6,781 nucleotides of DNA, from NCBI GenBank assembly GCA_030452275.1, contig JAKDMR010000114.1:1-6781 (forward strand), given 5' to 3'. This DNA is from Candidatus Nitrosocosmicus sp. Its GTDB lineage: Archaea > Thermoproteota > Nitrososphaeria > Nitrososphaerales > Nitrososphaeraceae. Under the pieces are notes generated by a model. It did no database searches, had not been told where the DNA came from, and worked only from the letters and a program-made list of their open reading frames with translations. Positions 4,115 through 6,781 of this stretch are shown one piece after another. The position numbers and the translations under genes are program-made. Within the stretch, counting starts at the first letter, position 1, and each line of letters begins with the position of its first letter.

Positions 4115-5878
4115 CTACTTTTTCAACATTGAGTAGTCATGAATCTTGATTGCTTCAGATATTAGCTTATTTTGAATTTCTAAAATATCCTTCGCTTCTG
4201 GATACTTTGATCCAACCACCACCTCTGCAACAATATTTGTGATGTGTCTGAATAGGAATTCATCTCCTCTCTGAGCTTCAACCTTGTAGGTGGAATGAGC
4301 CTTATTTACAAAAACTATATTTTCGTTCGTAAAACTATATCTCGGATCAGTTTCGTCCTCGTAGGGGATCACCTTGTATCCGATTTTTTTCAGCGTGAAC
4401 GTTTTTTTGAGGATAGGCTTTCTAACCGTTTTTCTAATAATCCCGTTGTTATTGCCATTAGCAAGGTTGTCGTTGTAATTGTTATTCAAAACCTGCGTTG
4501 AAGAAGCACTCTCTCTGTTGGTAGAATCGTTAAGGGCAAATTCATTTGCTGAATTTGAGATTTCAGAATTTTCTAAAATTTTGTCTTTATTGTCTGATGA
4601 AGAGGTTTTTGTACCTTTCTTTTCATTCAAATCATCAAAAGTTGAATCGGAATTTCGTTTGCTGCTGTCATCATCGGTAGCTAAATCATTGATCCTATCT
4701 ACCTCTGTTAAGGTAAAAGATACATTATCGTTTTCATCATTTCCCTGACCATGGCTAGAATATGAATTCCCTAGGAGACTATCTTTTGTGTTACTCGAGT
4801 CATCTATTTCGTTCTCGCCAACTGGGGATGAAACCTCGACTGATTCAAATCCTTGAATTTCTTCTACTGGTTCAAGGGTTTCCAAAACCGCTTGACCCAT
4901 GACCTTATCTATTTCCTTATAAATTTTTGATTCTTCCCTTGTGATCAGGACGTCTTCATATTCTGTCAGACTTGGAAGTACTTGATCAATTATGAAGGTT
5001 TTTACATTTTGATTAAAAGTGTTATAGATATCATTCTCAATCAAAGCCGATTTATCTGCAAACCTGGATGTTAGTTCGTCGCATTTTACATATCCTGTAA
5101 CCCTGCTTAGCTTGTTATCAAATCCAAATGTGCTCCTCAAAACCACGTGATTGCCTACCATTATTGCTATTCCCTTCTCATCTTGTCCTAAAGGCCTTCT
5201 AGCAATAGTTATTTCACCGGTGATTCTTGGATTATCTAAATTTACTTCTATCTTATAACCTTGAATATCTGGCGAGCGTATTACTTGGGAATCAGACATA
5301 TCCCATTCTTTAATATTGCTAGCAGATTTAATATACACCTCAAAGAGTGGATATTTTAGAATAGATAGTTTCTTGATCTCTTTGGAAAGTTTGTTTACGT
5401 CAATGCTAATTTTAGATCCTATCAACAAGATTTCAGTCCCATTTCTGTTGAGTTTTGGTTCTCTTATCTCACGCAATTTTGCACGTCCAGTAATTAACTC
5501 TTCTAATGTATTTCCATCAATGGTTATGGTTTTGCTAAAATCATCCAGCCGAGTTTTGATTTTCATTTGATCAAATGAAGTCAAAAAGGATAATCGTCCA
5601 GTACCGTATCTCCCCGTTCTTAATCTTTTTAATTTTGGTGAAAGAGTCTCTTCGGCTTTATGAGGTGAGCCTAATATCAAAAACTTGTCCATTGAATTGG
5701 AGTTCATCCCTGCATTATCTTCAATTACCACATTACCGTTGTCTAGTACTGTCACGAGGACATTCGTCGCATCCTCGTCAAAGGCGTTTTCAATAAGTTC
5801 TCTCACTATTTCGTAGGGAGATATCCACGTTTTCGTGGCAAACTCTCTAAAAAATGATGGATGAACTTTTAATTCCAT
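4115..5878 (-). CDS. GHKL-family ATPase (HSP90/MORC-like fold) with a long disordered linker
   Basis: This 587-residue protein has an N-terminal GHKL (Bergerat) ATP-binding domain. The N-box is ELIENAFDEDA (27-37, with Glu27, Asn31 and Asp34), the G1 box is EDNAGM (53-58), and the lid is GRYGTGR (89-95). A second alpha/beta domain with a transducer-like strand GTEILLIG (147-154) continues to about 335, including GYVKCDELTSRFADKSALI (262-280). Residues about 340-480 are acidic, Ser/Asn-rich and probably disordered. A basic patch (RKTVRKPILKKTFTLKK, 482-498) precedes a C-terminal domain (about 498-587) containing FVNKAHSTYKVEAQRGDEFLFRHI. No histidine-kinase H-box, toprim or nuclease motif is seen. 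I prefer the ATG at 5878 over a TTG two codons upstream. ATP-driven dimerisation is inferred from the fold. The role is unknown, and its neighbour suggests a possible link to proteolysis. Confidence 0.8.
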   Translation of the reverse strand: MELKVHPSFFREFATKTWISPYEIVRELIENAFDEDATNVLVTVLDNGNVVIEDNAGMNSNSMDKFLILGSPHKAEETLSPKLKRLRTGRYGTGRLSFLTSFDQMKIKTRLDDFSKTITIDGNTLEELITGRAKLREIREPKLNRNGTEILLIGSKISIDVNKLSKEIKKLSILKYPLFEVYIKSASNIKEWDMSDSQVIRSPDIQGYKIEVNLDNPRITGEITIARRPLGQDEKGIAIMVGNHVVLRSTFGFDNKLSRVTGYVKCDELTSRFADKSALIENDIYNTFNQNVKTFIIDQVLPSLTEYEDVLITREESKIYKEIDKVMGQAVLETLEPVEEIQGFESVEVSSPVGENEIDDSSNTKDSLLGNSYSSHGQGNDENDNVSFTLTEVDRINDLATDDDSSKRNSDSTFDDLNEKKGTKTSSSDNKDKILENSEISNSANEFALNDSTNRESASSTQVLNNNYNDNLANGNNNGIIRKTVRKPILKKTFTLKKIGYKVIPYEDETDPRYSFTNENIVFVNKAHSTYKVEAQRGDEFLFRHITNIVAEVVVGSKYPEAKDILEIQNKLISEAIKIHDYSMLKK

Positions 5879-5907
5879 AGTCAATATATTTTAGTTTTTA
5901 GGAGAAG

Positions 5908-5918
5908 ATTATTTAAAC
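5908..5918 (-). promoter_or_regulatory. TATA-like box of the GHKL ATPase gene
   Basis: The minus-strand sequence TTTAAATAATC lies 30-40 bp before the preferred ATG at 5878. It would give a transcript with about a 10-nt leader. A second AT-rich segment further out (5918-5931) is an alternative. Confidence 0.4.
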
Positions 5919-5981
5919 AAATATTAAAAATTAGTTGACTGAATTCCTAATTTTCTTTGACAAGTTTTGTTGATAGTGGAT

Positions 5982-6179
5982 CTATATTGAAACAGTGTTG
6001 ACAACGCCAAGCGTTATGACCTTTGGAATTAGATCTACCAAACCTAAGGTTATTTTAGGCGGATGAGTTTCGATGAACGGATGAACTGTCGTATAATAAA
6101 TTAACAAAACTGGAACTGCAGCGCATCCTGCTATAGTTAAAAGGATTAGCCAAGTAGCAGTCATCTTTCCCGTAAGCAT
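5982..6179 (-). CDS. Small single-span membrane protein, unknown function
   Basis: This 65-residue protein has one clear hydrophobic helix, about residues 8-30 (ATWLILLTIAGCAAVPVLLIYY), after a short N-terminus with one lysine. A hydrophilic stretch TTVHPFIETHPPK follows, and the C-terminus is moderately hydrophobic (ITLGLVDLIPKVITLGVV). TIAGC resembles a lipobox, but hydrophobicity continues past the Cys, so a membrane anchor is more likely than a processed lipoprotein. The start is well supported: an ATG preceded by a strong TATA box at leaderless distance. It lies 56 bp after the PUA gene on the same strand but has its own promoter. I do not recognise the family. Confidence 0.7.
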   Translation of the reverse strand: MLTGKMTATWLILLTIAGCAAVPVLLIYYTTVHPFIETHPPKITLGLVDLIPKVITLGVVNTVSI

Positions 6180-6200
6180 GTCATTTTAAAAATGGTTAAG

Positions 6201-6210
6201 ATATATAAAG
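6201..6210 (-). promoter_or_regulatory. Strong TATA box of the small membrane protein gene
   Basis: The minus strand reads CTTTATATAT, centred about 26 bp before the ATG at 6179. This is the spacing of a leaderless archaeal transcript and the best promoter match in the window. It supports both the reality of this small gene and its start codon. Confidence 0.65.
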
Positions 6211-6235
6211 ATAAAGTCAAACGCTTTATTTAATC

Positions 6236-6748
6236 TCATAACCGAAAGGAAATTTCCTTAAAAGCATTCCAGAATTTGTCACCGACATAGTGCAGATTGT
6301 TTATTATCTGTCCTTTTTGTAATTCTTTGGCGTTAATGCTATCCTCAAGTGCTATACCGACGGATAAATATTTTCCATATTTTTCTTCCTTTGCCGTTAC
6401 TATGTCATTTTTCTTGAATTGACCAAACTCTACAATACCTGGACGCAATATCTTTGCTCCATTACAGATGAACTTTATAGAACCCGAGTCTACAATTACC
6501 GAAGGGAATTTTTCCAGGACTTCGGTTCTGCCCAAAAAAGGCAGTATAATCTCCTCAGATATGAAAACTGCAACAAGGGAATCGATAACCAAGATACTCT
6601 TATTCTCTTCAATTTCAAAAACTTTAATATTCTTAGTTTTGGGAACGGATATCTTCTCCTCCCAACCATTGACTATTGTTTTGAGTATTTTCTCCGTATC
6701 TTTCTTGGATATCACATACGTCTTCAAACAGCTTATTGAATTCGTCAT
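6236..6748 (-). CDS. PUA-domain RNA-binding protein, MCT-1/Tma20-like
   Basis: The 170-residue protein has an N-terminal domain of about 80 residues followed by a PUA domain (about 82-155). The PUA core reads FPSVIVDSGSIKFICNGAKILRPGIVEFG (81-109), then NDIVTAKEEKYGKYLSVGIALEDS (114-137). The C-terminal NLHYVGDKFWNAF (151-163) resembles the NVHYLxDxLW ending of MCT-1/Tma20. Length and order fit archaeal MCT-1 homologues. Eukaryotic relatives bind the 40S subunit with DENR and act in translation re-initiation and ribosome recycling. An archaeal role in translation is inferred, and a related PUA protein of RNA modification is the main alternative. The ATG start lies close to the window edge. 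A TATA-like AATTATACAT (6770-6761) is slightly nearer than usual. Confidence 0.8.
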   Translation of the reverse strand: MTNSISCLKTYVISKKDTEKILKTIVNGWEEKISVPKTKNIKVFEIEENKSILVIDSLVAVFISEEIILPFLGRTEVLEKFPSVIVDSGSIKFICNGAKILRPGIVEFGQFKKNDIVTAKEEKYGKYLSVGIALEDSINAKELQKGQIINNLHYVGDKFWNAFKEISFRL

Positions 6749-6760
6749 AGATAATAAAGA

Positions 6761-6770
6761 TGTATAATTA
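6761..6770 (-). promoter_or_regulatory. Possible TATA box of the PUA protein gene
   Basis: The minus-strand AATTATACAT is centred about 18 bp before the annotated ATG, closer than the usual 25-30 bp. Either transcription starts at a shorter distance, or the true box lies beyond the window edge. No later in-frame ATG near the start would fit better. Confidence 0.25.
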
Positions 6771-6781
6771 TGGTTCTGTTC

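Noticed and set aside
5982..6179. Small protein read as a lipoprotein because of TIAGC
   Set aside because: The hydrophobic stretch continues for about ten residues after the Cys, which fits a membrane helix better than a lipobox cleavage site.
6419..6767. Plus-strand open frames of about 100 codons opposite the PUA gene
   Set aside because: They are antisense to a protein with clear PUA motifs and have no recognisable features of their own. The same applies to the plus-strand frames opposite the ATPase gene.
1..6781. CRISPR array linked to the CARF regulator
   Set aside because: No regularly spaced direct repeats of 24-40 bp occur anywhere in the window.

Overview
The window looks like chromosomal DNA from an ammonia-oxidising archaeon of the class Nitrososphaeria (Thaumarchaeota), probably a low-GC member of the Nitrososphaera/Nitrosocosmicus group. 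The evidence is an archaeal proteasome beta subunit, an MCT-1/Tma20-like PUA protein, a tRNA with a short non-canonical intron, TATA boxes placed for leaderless or nearly leaderless transcripts, and a small HTH plus coiled-coil protein of a type I recall as common in Nitrososphaerales. The lineage is inferred from protein style and could not be checked by search.

Layout. 66-740 (-) is a SAM-dependent O-methyltransferase. 741-1377 has no gene. It holds three consecutive stem-loops (805-894) and a 180-bp element with 11-bp terminal inverted repeats and a near-perfect 8-bp target duplication (1108-1287), probably a MITE. 1378-1938 (+) is one open frame for an HTH/coiled-coil protein. Its only usable start (GTG, 1552) lies after the helix-turn-helix, so the gene is probably damaged at its 5' end. 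1939-2409 is non-coding and leads into a CARF-wHTH regulator (2410-3084, +). A tRNA-Arg(CCU) gene (3131-3228, +) follows, with a 23-nt D-loop intron. 3229-3465 is a convergent spacer rich in inverted repeats.

The right half is entirely on the minus strand. In transcription order it carries an MCT-1-like PUA protein (6748-6236), a 65-residue membrane protein (6179-5982), a GHKL-type ATPase with a long disordered linker (5878-4115), and a proteasome beta subunit (4065-3466) whose catalytic Thr1 is Ala. The last two are 49 bp apart.

How the parts relate. The ATPase and beta subunit may share a transcript, although a TATA-like box and a T9 run in the gap allow separate expression. The CARF regulator has no CRISPR array, cas gene or ring nuclease nearby, so it would be a stand-alone nucleotide-signal sensor. 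The points most worth a second look are the tRNA intron, the inactive beta subunit beside a GHKL ATPase, the orphan CARF regulator, the MITE-like element, and the HTH gene that has lost its start. I found no complete new defence or metabolic system.
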